40,566 nt of DNA from an uncultured Eggerthellaceae bacterium. Its GTDB lineage: Bacteria; Actinomycetota; Coriobacteriia; Coriobacteriales; Eggerthellaceae. The notes below the pieces were generated by a model. It searched no databases, was not told where the DNA came from, and saw only the letters and a program-made list of their open reading frames with translations. The DNA lies in assembly GCA_910588905.1 (NCBI GenBank), contig CAJURZ010000012.1, forward strand, positions 1 to 40,566, read 5' to 3'. Within the stretch, counting starts at the first letter, position 1. Each line of letters opens with the position of its first letter. Shown here in pieces: positions 33,358-40,566 of the stretch. The position numbers and the translations under genes are program-made.

Positions 33358-33377
33358 TGCCAGTCAGAATGCCACTG
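33358..33377 (-). repeat. Dispersed ~20-bp repeat, copy 4
   Basis: TGCCAGTCAGAATGCCACTG, identical to copy 2; the preceding GTTTGAC matches copy 1. Upstream of the zinc-ribbon gene and downstream of the HIRAN gene. Confidence 0.8.
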
Positions 33378-33411
33378 CTCAAGTACTACCTAATTTATAA
33401 ACCACTGCATC

Positions 33412-33756
33412 TCATCGCACATCGTTCACGCATATACTGACGCGGACCTGCTTCCAAGGGGCAGCTTCGCTATCCACCTGCAAGACACGGACCGAAAAGG
33501 CATCGGCATGACCAAAATGCAACATGGTTGCGAATAGTGCATTCTGATCAGCGGGGACATAGCCGAGTTTCGTTGCCCCCAAGTACAGGGCCACGGCTTG
33601 AGGATCATAGGGGTTATCAGGCTCGACTACGAGTTCCAGTACGATGCCCGGTTTCAGCTGATCGAGTACAAGCGCGCCATCCCAGTGTTGGAAACCATGG
33701 ATGTGGAAGCTAGTCAGTACCTTGGATGGCTCATATCCCTTTTCTGCCCTCTGCAT
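33412..33756 (-). CDS. HIRAN-domain protein
   Basis: 114 residues from ATG at 33756 (AAGGAGGAAGG upstream; another ATG at 33780 would put that site inside the gene). HIRAN pattern: TSFHIHGFQHWDG, LELVVEPDNPYDPQAVALYL, and LGYVPADQNALFATML. The domain binds DNA ends or stalled forks and in small single-domain proteins often accompanies mobile or defence genes. Minus strand, like the cassette-like genes. Confidence 0.85.
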   Translation of the reverse strand: MQRAEKGYEPSKVLTSFHIHGFQHWDGALVLDQLKPGIVLELVVEPDNPYDPQAVALYLGATKLGYVPADQNALFATMLHFGHADAFSVRVLQVDSEAAPWKQVRVSICVNDVR

Positions 33757-33819
33757 GATCGGACCTTCCTCCTTACCCATTCACCACACCTGCACTATAC
33801 CTTCAGACAAGACAGAGCG

Positions 33820-33930
33820 TGTCCGTTCTATGGGACAGAACCAATGAACTCGAAGGAACGATGGAATCCATTGCAATGCGGTCTCTACAGATACTGAGCA
33901 AAATGAGGTCCCTATCCCATTTCGCGGACA
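33820..33930. mobile_element. MITE-like 111-bp element with imperfect terminal inverted repeats
   Basis: Left end TGTCCGTTCTATGGGACAG (33820-) and right end, read inward, TGTCCGCGAAATGGGATAGG share TGTCCG and ATGGGA at the same spacing. The 64-bp core has no ORF. A further copy of the left end, TCCGCTCTATGGGACA, is at 35544-35559. Confidence 0.45.
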
Positions 33931-33989
33931 CCCATTCCTGCATACAGGATATAGACTGACCGCAAAACACGAGAGATTGCCAGGTGGAG

Positions 33990-34346
33990 ATGAATGATGC
34001 AAACCTGAACTATATAGCCTTTAGCGCTGTGAATACTTCATCTGCGTTCGATGCCGTTCTTGTAGATGTGCTTCGGCCTTGGGATTGCGAAGCGCAAGAC
34101 TGGGCGGATGCATCATCGTTCCTCTTTCGCTTCGAATGCGAGGATCTCTTGATCTGGAAGGAAGACGACGCGATTCGATGCGAAAGAGGCATCTTGAATG
34201 CCCATAAGAGTGCAAGCCGCCTTCTGAGAGAGATCGCAAGCGTGAGCAAGAACGACCCCTGTCTTTGCTGGAGGCACGATCTGTCCTTTGCTCGCTATAT
34301 CGGGCAGAGCAATTCAATGACAGAACTGATCGAAAGCATTCGATGA
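33990..34346 (+). CDS. Hypothetical protein
   Basis: 118 residues; ATG at 33990 with AGGTGGAG directly before it, GTG at 33984 as alternative. Acidic, with aromatic residues (FSAVNTSSAFDAVLVDVLRP, SSFLFRFECEDLLIWKEDDA). No family recognised. It is the only plus-strand gene in the accessory patch and overlaps no better frame, so it is probably real but may be a remnant. Confidence 0.5.
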   Translation: MNDANLNYIAFSAVNTSSAFDAVLVDVLRPWDCEAQDWADASSFLFRFECEDLLIWKEDDAIRCERGILNAHKSASRLLREIASVSKNDPCLCWRHDLSFARYIGQSNSMTELIESIR

Positions 34347-34477
34347 ACGCCGATTGCTCACATATAGCATTAAAATGACCTTGCGGATCTTCGTCCAGTG
34401 CCTTTCCTTGCATGCGACAACGACGTCGCAAGTGCCTCGCCCGTACCGAATGCTCAGTCAGCCGACACGGATCGAAC

Positions 34478-35455
34478 TCAACCGATCAAGCCTCGTAGGT
34501 ACTCGCAGTACTCCTCTTTCAGGCGCTTCGGAGCGTCAATGCGCACCGCATTCGCCATGCCAGCTACCCACCCGAAGAACTGTGGGCTCTTGCGCACCTT
34601 CACCACCGCTTTCGCCGTTCCGTCTTTTTGCGAGATGATCTCAGCGGCATCCCCAAAACGATCCAGGATGATCTCCGCCTTATCCCCATCAACACGCAGC
34701 GTCACGGTTACCCGCTCTCCATCAAAGCGTCCGAAATACTCATGCTCATTTCCCTCATAGGCATAGTGGCTGATCTCATGCCTACGCGCAGCCTTGTCCT
34801 CAGACACCGCCAGATGCTGCATACGGTCGATCCTGAACTCCCTGAATCCATCGAATTCATCATCCCATGCTGTCAGATAGTAGAATCCGCCGTCATAGGT
34901 CACTGCAACAGGTGTCACCGTATAAGGCAACCCATCACGGCTTACGTGCAGCCGACCATCCGCCCCGATATGGCAATATCTGAATTCCACCTTGCGCTTC
35001 TCGTGCATGACGCGGTGGATGAGATCTATCGTCTCGAATACGCCCTCCGCCTTCGATTTGATGCGCCCAGCTACATGTATGCGCCGATCGAGGAGGGCCC
35101 TCTGATGATCCGAAGCCATGAGCTTCAGGTTCGTCGTCAAGGAACGAGCCTGGCGCTTGGTGAGCGCTTTGCACGATTCGACCACATCTATCAAGAGCAT
35201 CAGTTCGCTCAGGCTGAAATCGCGCCGCTCGATAGCGTATTCCACTGGATTCCTTTGATATGTCCTGATATCCACACCGAATTCGCGCAGTATCTCTATA
35301 TCGCGATAGATTCCCTTGCGCTCCGCTGATATGCCCACCTCCTCTAACCGCTCGATGAGCTGCTTCATGGAGAGTCCGTGATCGGCGTCCGTCTCCTCCT
35401 CCAAGATGCGGCGAATGAAGAGGATCTTCAGTTTGGCTTTGCTGTTATAGGACAT
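34478..35455 (-). CDS. WYL-domain transcriptional regulator
   Basis: 325 residues; ATG at 35455 with GGAGTCGCGG before it. N-terminal winged HTH of the HTH_11/DeoR kind (AKLKILFIRRILEEETDADH, AERKGIYRDIEILREFGVDI). WYL domain at about 140-220: KVEFRYCHIG, YTVTPVAVTYDGGFYYLTAW, EFRIDRMQHLAV. The WYL C-terminal extension follows (VTVTLRVDGDKAEIILDRFG). WYL proteins sense nucleic acids or small ligands and control defence and DNA-damage genes. Targets here unknown. Confidence 0.9.
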   Translation of the reverse strand: MSYNSKAKLKILFIRRILEEETDADHGLSMKQLIERLEEVGISAERKGIYRDIEILREFGVDIRTYQRNPVEYAIERRDFSLSELMLLIDVVESCKALTKRQARSLTTNLKLMASDHQRALLDRRIHVAGRIKSKAEGVFETIDLIHRVMHEKRKVEFRYCHIGADGRLHVSRDGLPYTVTPVAVTYDGGFYYLTAWDDEFDGFREFRIDRMQHLAVSEDKAARRHEISHYAYEGNEHEYFGRFDGERVTVTLRVDGDKAEIILDRFGDAAEIISQKDGTAKAVVKVRKSPQFFGWVAGMANAVRIDAPKRLKEEYCEYLRGLIG

Positions 35456-35543
35456 ATCCGCGACTCCTCTCGCGACCCTCGGAGCACATAAGATCCTGCT
35501 GATTCATTCTACTCTAAGGATGCGTGCGAACAATATCTGCATA

Positions 35544-35559
35544 TCCGCTCTATGGGACA
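35544..35559 (+). repeat. Solo copy of the MITE-like left end
   Basis: TCCGCTCTATGGGACA matches the left end of the 33820-33930 element in 15 of 16 bases. Confidence 0.4.
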
Positions 35560-35660
35560 CCCTTTTCATAGGAAGGGCAGCGCCGTAGAGGCTTTTGCGG
35601 TATGGTCTTCTTTGGAGAAATGAACGCGATGCTGAGTGGTTTTCGGGAAAGGACTTGGCT

Positions 35661-36359
35661 ATGAGAGAATTCACAACGCTTCGTTGCGTGAACGGGACCG
35701 ACCGCAAGGCTCGCGTGCTCGACGTCGCCGAAGTGGTGGCGCTCGAGCAGCGCATTGCCAGCGAGAGCACTTCCCTTCTGGAGATGATGACGCGGGCTGG
35801 AGCCGCGCTTGCACAAGCGATCGAGGAAGCAGCGCCTAACGGACGCGTGGTCGTGCTGGCCGGATCAGGGAACAACGGCGGCGATGGCTGGGTTGCTGCG
35901 GCAAAGCTTGTAGAAGCCGGGCGTGATGTGATCCTCGCAACCAAGACCGCACCCGCAGAACTGAACACCGAACCAGCTCGAACTGCTGCAATGGATGCGC
36001 TCGCACGCGGAGGGTTCGAGGTGTTGACGGCACCAAACAGGCAGCAGCTCGCCAAAGCACTGAAAAGCGCTTCCGTGATCGTGGACGCCATCCTGGGCAC
36101 CGGCTTCGCCCACGACCAGGTACGCGAACCATACAGCTGGTGGATTCAACTGGCGAATGCTGCAAGAAGCGAGCGCGGTGCGACCATCATTGCTGCCGAC
36201 GGTCCCAGCGGCCTTAACGCCCAAACTGGCGTGTCGGTCAGCGAATGCATCGAGGCCGACGTAACCGTCACCATGCTCGCACCTAAGGTCGGGCTGCTTG
36301 AACCGGCCGCGCAGTCCTACGTTGGCTCGCTCATGCTTGCGCCGCTGGTTGGAGAATAG
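35661..36359 (+). CDS. nnrE: NAD(P)H-hydrate epimerase (YjeF_N domain)
   Basis: 232 residues from ATG at 35661 (AAAGGACTTGGCT before it). YjeF_N marks: VALEQRIASESTSLLEMMTR, AGSGNNGGDGWVAAAKLVEA, DAILGTGF and DGPSGLNAQTG. The epimerase interconverts the R and S forms of hydrated NAD(P)H so that the dehydratase NnrD can repair them. NnrD is often fused behind it but is absent here, so it must be encoded elsewhere if present. Confidence 0.85.
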   Translation: MREFTTLRCVNGTDRKARVLDVAEVVALEQRIASESTSLLEMMTRAGAALAQAIEEAAPNGRVVVLAGSGNNGGDGWVAAAKLVEAGRDVILATKTAPAELNTEPARTAAMDALARGGFEVLTAPNRQQLAKALKSASVIVDAILGTGFAHDQVREPYSWWIQLANAARSERGATIIAADGPSGLNAQTGVSVSECIEADVTVTMLAPKVGLLEPAAQSYVGSLMLAPLVGE

Positions 36360-36370
36360 TCCGTATCGTG

Positions 36371-36910
36371 CTAGGCCTTGCTACCCTGCAGTTCCACAGT
36401 ATATAAAGGCTTGTACTGCGCGCCGTCACGGCAGAGCGTCGACTTGAACAACGTGATACGAGTGGCATCGCAAGGAAGCGGGAACGCGAGCTCTGGCAAA
36501 GGTGTCTTAGGAAGCTTAGCCCGGCGCGCCAGCGTGATATGCGGAAGGAAGGGCTTGTCGTCGAACTCGATGCCGCGTGACCTCAGCGCCTCACGCAGGC
36601 GGGCGGCAAGATCGGTCAGTTCCGGGCCGGACGCCAGCCTAAGCCAGAGCGTTGCGTCTGACGCGCGCCCGAACTTACCAAGCCCATCAGGGCGCATGAG
36701 CACCGCAGCAGCACGGGCACAAGCTTCGTCCATGACATCCATAACCTCGCGAGTTTGCGTCTCGTCGATATCGCCCAAGAATGCCAGCGTTACGTGGTAG
36801 TTCTGCCGCGGAACGAAGCGCCCCTCCACCGCAGCGCTCAATATGCGCGCCATGGCGACGACATCCTCGACAAAGTTATCCGGTGGCTCCAGCGCAATGA
36901 AAGCCCTCAT
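36371..36910 (-). CDS. thpR: RNA 2',3'-cyclic phosphodiesterase ThpR
   Basis: 179 residues. Two HxTx motifs of the 2H family: HVTLAFLGD at about 39 and HITLARRAK at about 124. MRAFIALEPPDN at the start is typical of ThpR/LigT. The enzyme opens 2',3'-cyclic phosphates on RNA ends. It overlaps the Spx/ArsC-like gene by 4 bp (ATGA), so the two are co-translated. Confidence 0.9.
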   Translation of the reverse strand: MRAFIALEPPDNFVEDVVAMARILSAAVEGRFVPRQNYHVTLAFLGDIDETQTREVMDVMDEACARAAAVLMRPDGLGKFGRASDATLWLRLASGPELTDLAARLREALRSRGIEFDDKPFLPHITLARRAKLPKTPLPELAFPLPCDATRITLFKSTLCRDGAQYKPLYTVELQGSKA

Positions 36911-37320
36911 CGGCTAGGCACCTCGTCTGCGATATGCACACCATGCGCTTCGCCACTTTTTGCGAGAGCATCAGTCCAATCCGCCTCGCGAAAGCCGGGC
37001 GTTGCAGGCACGCCATCAACAATCAGCAGCGGCCGCTTCACCAGCATGCCATCGCTCGCGAGCAGCGTGTATGCCTCTTCGTCAGTCATACCCGCATCCA
37101 GCTTCTGCTTCACTCCCAGTTCGCGATAGAGCATTCCCGAGGTGTTGAAGAACCGCCGGATAGGAAGGCCCGATCTCTCCCGCCACGTCCTCAACTCGTC
37201 AGCGGTCGGGTTCTGCGCAACGATGTCGCGCGACCCGAACGCAACTCCATTACCTTCGAGCCACTTCTTCGCCTTCTTGCAAGTCGAACATTTCGGGTAC
37301 TCGATGAAAAGCACCGACAT
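36907..37320 (-). CDS. Spx/ArsC-family thioredoxin-fold protein
   Basis: 137 residues from ATG at 37320 with CTGGAGGAG before it. CxxC at about 10-13 (EYPKCSTCKKAKKWLEGNGV), RDIVAQNPTADELRTW, RRFFNTSGMLYRELGVKQKL, and KRPLLIVDG near the end. The KRPL-type Arg and CxxC fit the ArsC/Spx/YffB family. It could be a reductase using glutathione-like thiols or an Spx-type regulator; the sequence does not decide. Its upstream region is occupied by TGACACA repeats of the neighbouring transposase element. Confidence 0.85.
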   Translation of the reverse strand: MSVLFIEYPKCSTCKKAKKWLEGNGVAFGSRDIVAQNPTADELRTWRERSGLPIRRFFNTSGMLYRELGVKQKLDAGMTDEEAYTLLASDGMLVKRPLLIVDGVPATPGFREADWTDALAKSGEAHGVHIADEVPSR

Positions 37321-37350
37321 GGCATACTCCTCCAGCTCGAGCCAACTGAG

Positions 37351-37404
37351 TCTGACACAGTCTGACACAGCACAGTCTGACACAGGACGCGGATAATGTC
37401 AGAT
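37351..37404 (+). repeat. Left end of the RAYT element: TGACACA iterons and inverted repeat
   Basis: TCTGACACAG occurs at 37351, 37361 and 37376. The last one starts a 29-bp sequence (TCTGACACAGGACGCGG..., ending GTCAGAT at 37404) that matches the reverse complement of 38236-38264 in 25 of 29 bases. Confidence 0.75.
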
Positions 37405-38264
37405 ATCATACACACGAAACACTACTCTTCAAAGCCACTCTGAGACGCAAGAAGTGATGCTATGACATGGAAAGCGCGACAAGCCTCAGAAACCGACATC
37501 TATCACGTGATAGCGAGAGGGGCTGGCAGACGCATACTGTTCGAAGATGACATAGACCGCACTTTCTTTCTAGAAAGACTTCAGAATTGCAGAGAACAAC
37601 ATGATGCGACACTGTTTGCCTGGTGTCTGATGGATAACCATATTCACTTGCTGATCAAGGCAAAACTGGATGTTCTTGCTCGTCTTATGCAATCTCTATG
37701 TACCTCTTACGCCCGCTTTTTCAATGGCCGACATGGCCATGTAGGTCCTGTTTTCCAGGGGCGATTCAAAAGCATCCCCGTGGAAAACGACGCGCAGTTC
37801 ATGGAGACTGTGCGCTACATCCACCTGAACCCCCTATCAGCTGGGATCTCACGTGTGGATGACTATGAATGGAGCAGCTTCAGGAGCTACCTGAGCGAAC
37901 CGACAGACCCTGACCTACAGATGACACTGAACACCTTCGGTGGGGAACGACCTTTTATGGAGTCCCATCATGAAAATAGTGCCGACCAGGCACTGCTCGA
38001 GTTTGCAACCTACAACGGCGGACTCGCGATCAAGCGGCATATATTATCGGATAGCGAAGCACAGACCGTTGCTTGTCGCTTTTACGGAAAGAATTACGCA
38101 GACTCCATCGCAACAGCATCAAAAGAAGATAGGGATAAAGCAATAAGGAAACTGAGAGCAGCTGGCTTATCGGTAAGGCAGCTAGAAAGGCTCACAGGGA
38201 TAGGCCGAGGAATAATCCAAGGATGCCGTCCAGAAATCTGACGTTATCCGCGTCTTGTGTCACC
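37376..38264 (+). mobile_element. REP-associated transposase unit bounded by inverted repeats
   Basis: 889 bp from the left inverted repeat (37376-37404) to the right one (38236-38264) with one transposase gene inside. Direct iterons lie on the outer side of both ends. Confidence 0.65.
37462..38241 (+). CDS. REP-associated tyrosine transposase (Y1_Tnp / IS200-like, RAYT)
   Basis: 259 residues. Y1_Tnp core: YHVIARGAGRRILFEDDIDR at the start, the metal-binding HxH in WCLMDNHIHLLIKAKLD (about 54-70), then GHVGPVFQGRFKSIPVENDA, and YIHLNPLSAGISRVDDYEWS. A DnaA-like or HTH C-terminal end (LRAAGLSVRQLERLTGIGRG) may bind the REP DNA. Such enzymes cut and rejoin single strands at REP palindromes. 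The stop codon lies inside the right inverted repeat. Only a weak AAGAAG precedes the ATG. Confidence 0.88.
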   Translation: MTWKARQASETDIYHVIARGAGRRILFEDDIDRTFFLERLQNCREQHDATLFAWCLMDNHIHLLIKAKLDVLARLMQSLCTSYARFFNGRHGHVGPVFQGRFKSIPVENDAQFMETVRYIHLNPLSAGISRVDDYEWSSFRSYLSEPTDPDLQMTLNTFGGERPFMESHHENSADQALLEFATYNGGLAIKRHILSDSEAQTVACRFYGKNYADSIATASKEDRDKAIRKLRAAGLSVRQLERLTGIGRGIIQGCRPEI

Positions 38265-38279
38265 TTCTTGTGTCACCTT
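38236..38279 (-). repeat. Right end of the RAYT element: inverted repeat and iterons
   Basis: ATCTGACGTTATCCGCGTCT... pairs with the left end, and TCTTGTGTCACCTT then repeats (38253-38266 and 38266-38279). Confidence 0.72.
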
Positions 38280-38315
38280 CGCCGGTTGGAATGTGGTCAA
38301 AGCTGCTCAAACGAT

Positions 38316-40566
38316 GTTTCAATCCGCACCCCTCTAGCGAGGGGTGACCCTACACCCGATTATAAAGCCTTGGCCCGCTCAAGGTTTCAATCCGCACCCC
38401 TCTCGCGAGGAGTGACCCTTCCCGCCCTTCTCGGCACGCTCGATGATCTCCAGCTCCCCGTTTCAATCCGCACCCCTCTAGCGAGGGGTGGCTTCCGCAT
38501 CAGCTTCGAGGGAGATGCGATGCCGTTTCAATCCGCACCCCTCTAGCGAGGGGTGACGATAGCGCCGTGGCATATCAGCGCGTCATAGTCTGTTTCAACC
38601 CGCACCCCTCTAGCGAGGGGTGACCAACGTTTCCTTTGCTCCTGCACCGGTATCCTCTGTTTCAACCCGCACCCCTCTAGCGAGGGGTGACCATTAGGGC
38701 TGTTATTAGCGCTCAAGGAGAGGTAAGTTTCAACCCGCACCCCTCTAGCGAGGGGTGACCCAGCCGCCTGTAGAATAGCGTCTGCAATATCCGGTTTCAA
38801 CCCGCACCCCTCTAGCGAGGGGTGACGCTGTCCTCCCATGGCGCTCTTTAACGGCGTTGTTGTTTCAACCCGCACCCCTCTAGCGAGGGGTGACGATTCC
38901 TACGGGTTCGCGGTTTCGTCATCCATGTTTCAACCCGCACCCCTCTAGCGAGGGGTGACGTCGAGCTGCCGCGTCTTGAACTCGCGGTACATGGGTTTCA
39001 ACCCGCACCCCTCTAGCGAGGGGTGACAACATCGTGCCCGCATTGAAATACTACAGCGTCGTTTCAACCCGCACCCCTCTAGCGAGGGGTGACCGACCGC
39101 CTGGATGTTTCTGTTTCTTCGTCATGAGTTTCAACCCGCACCCCTCTAGCGAGGGGTGACGTCGCACCCACGCCCTCGCCGCTGGTCCATGCAAGTTTCA
39201 ACCCGCACCCCTCTAGCGAGGGGTGACAGCGGCGTGTCTGTGAGTGCGTTGTTTCGGGCTATGTTTCAACCCGCACCCCTCTAGCGAGGGGTGACCACGC
39301 CCGAATTTCTCATATAATCCGCCCCAGTTGTTTCAACCCGCACCCCTCTAGCGAGGGGTGACTGCGATCGCGGCCGGCACGCCCATAGAGATGATCGTTT
39401 CAACCCGCACCCCTCTAGCGAGGGGTGACCGAGCGACACCTTGGATACATTCGCGGCGTGAAGTTTCAACCCGCACCCCTCTAGCGAGGGGTGACCCCCG
39501 CCGCAGCGGCACAGCGTCCAAGGATCGGCGTTTCAACCCGCACCCCTCTAGCGAGGGGTGACAACATCCAGGCGGTCGCCCTACCGAGTACAATGCGTTT
39601 CAACCCGCACCCCTCTAGCGAGGGGTGACGCACACGATGCCGGCCGTCCAGAGGCACCAGGACACGTTTCAACCCGCACCCCTCTAGCGAGGGGTGACCG
39701 TGATTACGGCGGACCATGGCGCGGCGCTCATGTTTCAACCCGCACCCCTCTAGCGAGGGGTGACTATGAGCCAGCAGAAATAGAAAGGTTTCAGCAATGT
39801 TTCAACCCGCACCCCTCTAGCGAGGGGTGACTTCGGAGGGACATATAGATGCACGGTAAACAAACTGTTTCAACCCGCACCCCTCTAGCGAGGGGTGACT
39901 CCCGTCACGGTCTATCACACCGCAAGCGGTGAGGTTTCAACCCGCACCCCTCTAGCGAGGGGTGACGGAGCGGATTGTTCGGTTCCCCCAAGATTATCGG
40001 TTTCAACCCGCACCCCTCTAGCGAGGGGTGACCAAAGGCCTTGGCACCCGAAGCGAGCATCTGTATGTTTCAACCCGCACCCCTCTAGCGAGGGGTGACT
40101 TGATGTGGCTTGGACCAAGGCGAGAAGGTGCTGCTGTTTCAACCCGCACCCCTCTAGCGAGGGGTGACGCTACTATGCCATGTATGTGATTGGCAAAGTT
40201 GTTTCAACCCGCACCCCTCTAGCGAGGGGTGACACACTAAAGCCCTTCGGGTCGAAGTTGACCCAGGAGTTTCAACCCGCACCCCTCTAGCGAGGGGTGA
40301 CCAACGGACATTCGGCCAAATCAAAGGCTCAGTAGTTTCAACCCGCACCCCTCTAGCGAGGGGTGACGCTAACCCCTGGCGCTTCAACCAGGGAGGGGTT
40401 GTTTCAACCCGCACCCCTCTAGCGAGGGGTGACTCAAGTCATATCTATCTTGACGGTTTATAGTGTGTTTCAACCCGCACCCCTCTAGCGAGGGGTGACA
40501 ATAATCCCGGTCAATGCTGACGATAACGGCAAAGTTTCAACCCGCACCCCTCTAGCGAGGGGTGAC
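38316..40566 (-). CRISPR. CRISPR array, 34 repeats / 33 spacers, probably type I-C, continuing past the window
   Basis: 33-bp repeats begin GTTTCAACCCGCACC and end GCGAGGGGTGAC, with stem CACCCCTC / GAGGGGTG around TAGC. Repeat starts are every 65-69 bp (38316, 38384, 38460, 38525, 38592 ... 40467, 40534). Spacers are 32-36 nt, except the second (38417-38459), which is 43 nt. Read on the minus strand the repeat ends GGTTGAAAC, as in type I-C crRNA tags. Repeats 1-4 carry AATCCG for AACCCG, repeat 2 has two more changes and repeat 3 ends GGC. Such decay marks the leader-distal end, so the array is transcribed leftwards and leader plus cas genes should lie right of 40566. No cas gene is in the window. 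Confidence 0.97.

Noticed and set aside
31449..33377. Integron with attC sites
   Set aside because: The repeats are conserved through their middle and lack the paired R'/R'' arms of attC; no tyrosine integrase is present. The cassette idea is kept only as a general pattern.
37376..38264. Classical IS200/IS605 insertion sequence
   Set aside because: The protein has the longer RAYT-type layout, there is no TnpB gene, and the ends are long inverted repeats with iterons rather than short subterminal hairpins.
38223..40414. Short frames across the CRISPR array with recurring PLARG / SLEGCGLK peptides
   Set aside because: The recurring peptides are translations of the CRISPR repeat in different frames.

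Overview
The window looks like a chromosomal segment of an anaerobic gut actinobacterium of the Eggerthellaceae (Coriobacteriia). This is inferred from several molybdopterin oxidoreductase genes with small Fe-S partners, a LuxR regulator fused to a 12-helix membrane domain, OFA-type MFS and DASS transporters, and small MC-starting zinc-ribbon proteins. The genus cannot be fixed from the sequence.

Left part (1-17,327). After the N-terminal part of a secreted surface protein (minus strand, cut by the window edge) comes a dense anaerobic redox locus. One long minus-strand series runs mop2 - Fe-S2 - MFS carrier - DASS carrier - mop1 - Fe-S1, followed by a zinc-ribbon protein and a YcxB-like membrane protein. 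A divergent membrane-bound LuxR regulator sits next to mop2. A second minus-strand operon runs mop3 - Fe-S3 - SlyD-like FKBP - two zinc-ribbon proteins and ends at a strong terminator. All three catalytic subunits lack a Tat signal, so they should be cytoplasmic. They share an unusual Fe-S motif and a conserved candidate Mo-ligand cysteine. By architecture they resemble the transhydroxylase / acetylene hydratase / catechol dehydroxylase branch; the substrate is unknown. Fe-S1 and Fe-S2 are identical over 350 bp although their catalytic partners have diverged. A shared palindrome (TAAACCT-N3-AGGTTTA type) lies upstream of both operons and is a candidate operator.

Middle part (17,328-30,306). 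A plus-strand K+ uptake operon holds two single-domain RCK proteins, a TrkH channel and a kinase-less KdpD-like sensor, followed by a ClC-type anion channel. Then come a pentapeptide-repeat protein, a GNAT acetyltransferase, a membrane-anchored EEP hydrolase, a small ORF with an ambiguous 3' end, a MsrA-MsrB fusion and two large proteins with immunity-like domains.

Accessory part (30,307-37,320). A DIP1984-family gene is followed by a patch of small minus-strand genes: a BrnTA toxin-antitoxin pair with its own AT-rich operator, several hypothetical proteins and a HIRAN protein. Four same-orientation copies of a ~20-bp repeat separate these genes like cassette boundaries. A 35-codon relic with a serine-recombinase start, a MITE-like element and a lone tRNA T-arm-like sequence lie in the same stretch. 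A WYL regulator, an NnrE-type epimerase, ThpR and an Spx/ArsC-like protein follow.

Right end (37,351-40,566). A REP-associated tyrosine transposase gene is bracketed by 29-bp inverted repeats carrying TGACACA iterons. It abuts a CRISPR array of 34 repeats and 33 spacers that runs off the window. Repeat structure fits type I-C, and degenerate repeats at the left mark the leader-distal end, so leader and cas genes should lie to the right. Two spacers overlap by 16 nt on opposite strands, which points to repeated sampling of one invader.
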